This document shows positions 63,969-64,000 of a DNA stretch of 64,000 nt, in pieces. Under the pieces are notes generated by a model, which saw nothing but the letters and a program-made list of their open reading frames with translations, made no database searches and was not told the DNA's origin. The position numbers and the translations under genes are program-made. Each line of letters opens with the position of its first letter. Positions within the stretch are counted from its first letter, which is position 1. This stretch comes from Spirosoma oryzicola (lineage in GTDB: Bacteria > Bacteroidota > Bacteroidia > Cytophagales > Spirosomataceae), in the NCBI RefSeq assembly GCF_021233055.1, contig NZ_CP089538.1, positions 2,062,501-2,126,500 on the forward strand, in the 5' to 3' direction.

Positions 63969-64000
63969 GCAAGGAAAACGGCGGTTTGATCGTATGTGGT

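Overview
The window reads as chromosome of a Bacteroidota member, most likely a Spirosoma-like Cytophagales (inference). Supporting signs are two SusC/SusD pairs, an ECF sigma/FecR-controlled SusC with an STN domain, SusD-type lipoproteins, a few candidate TAnnTTTG promoter elements, a BamA-like surface protein and a PepSY/TonB iron-uptake pair. I see no phage, insertion sequence, CRISPR array or tRNA. About 50 protein genes cover most of the sequence.

Layout. 1-967: 3' end of a 23S rRNA, a 5S rRNA and a strong terminator. 1.0-3.7 kb: a two-subunit molybdenum hydroxylase (2Fe-2S subunit plus Tat-exported Mo subunit). 3.8-10.2 kb: single genes, namely a small secreted protein, a membrane-anchored EEP hydrolase, a Gre-like factor, TruC, a Gfo/Idh/MocA oxidoreductase, an APH-fold kinase, and a secreted-protein gene broken by one in-frame stop. 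10.6-15.6 kb: a SusC/SusD pair with no enzyme gene beside it. 15.6-20.4 kb: a fasciclin lipoprotein, a mannitol-dehydrogenase-family protein lacking two catalytic residues, and two small orphans in gene-poor DNA. 20.6-29.3 kb: a polysaccharide-utilisation locus on the minus strand (sigma, FecR, SusC, SusD, GH30 glucosidase). Three of its four gene junctions carry long, unrelated inverted repeats.

29.6-36.3 kb: gamma-glutamyltransferase, a xylose-isomerase-like TIM barrel, a threonine-degradation operon (tdh-kbl) with a divergent Lrp/AsnC regulator, and a LacI regulator. 36.6-41.0 kb: a GH20 hexosaminidase and a GH29 fucosidase, bracketed by two copies of an intergenic palindromic repeat. 41.3-44.3 kb: cobalamin nucleotide-loop genes cobC, cobS and cobT, with a MazG-like pyrophosphohydrolase coupled to cobT. 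44.5-51.4 kb: MarC, a SerC-like aminotransferase, aroQ, xerD, a conserved hypothetical, a class V aminotransferase, a VOC protein, sixA and a possible WapI-type immunity protein. 51.8-58.4 kb: asnS, an isolated nuoH, a PAP2 enzyme resembling sphingomyelin synthase, a BamA/TamA-like barrel, a phytanoyl-CoA dioxygenase and an SDR. 58.6-64 kb: a RhlE-type helicase, a siderophore receptor and a PepSY protein.

The most unusual recurring feature is intergenic. Long inverted repeats (arms 18-34 bp, each of different sequence) sit between genes in at least five places, and a separate 20-bp palindromic unit occurs in both orientations on the two sides of the GH20-GH29 pair. The window holds no clear defence island or novel multi-gene system. 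The best candidates for follow-up are these hairpins, the sphingomyelin-synthase-like PAP2 protein, the divergent mannitol-dehydrogenase homologue and the interrupted secreted-protein gene.
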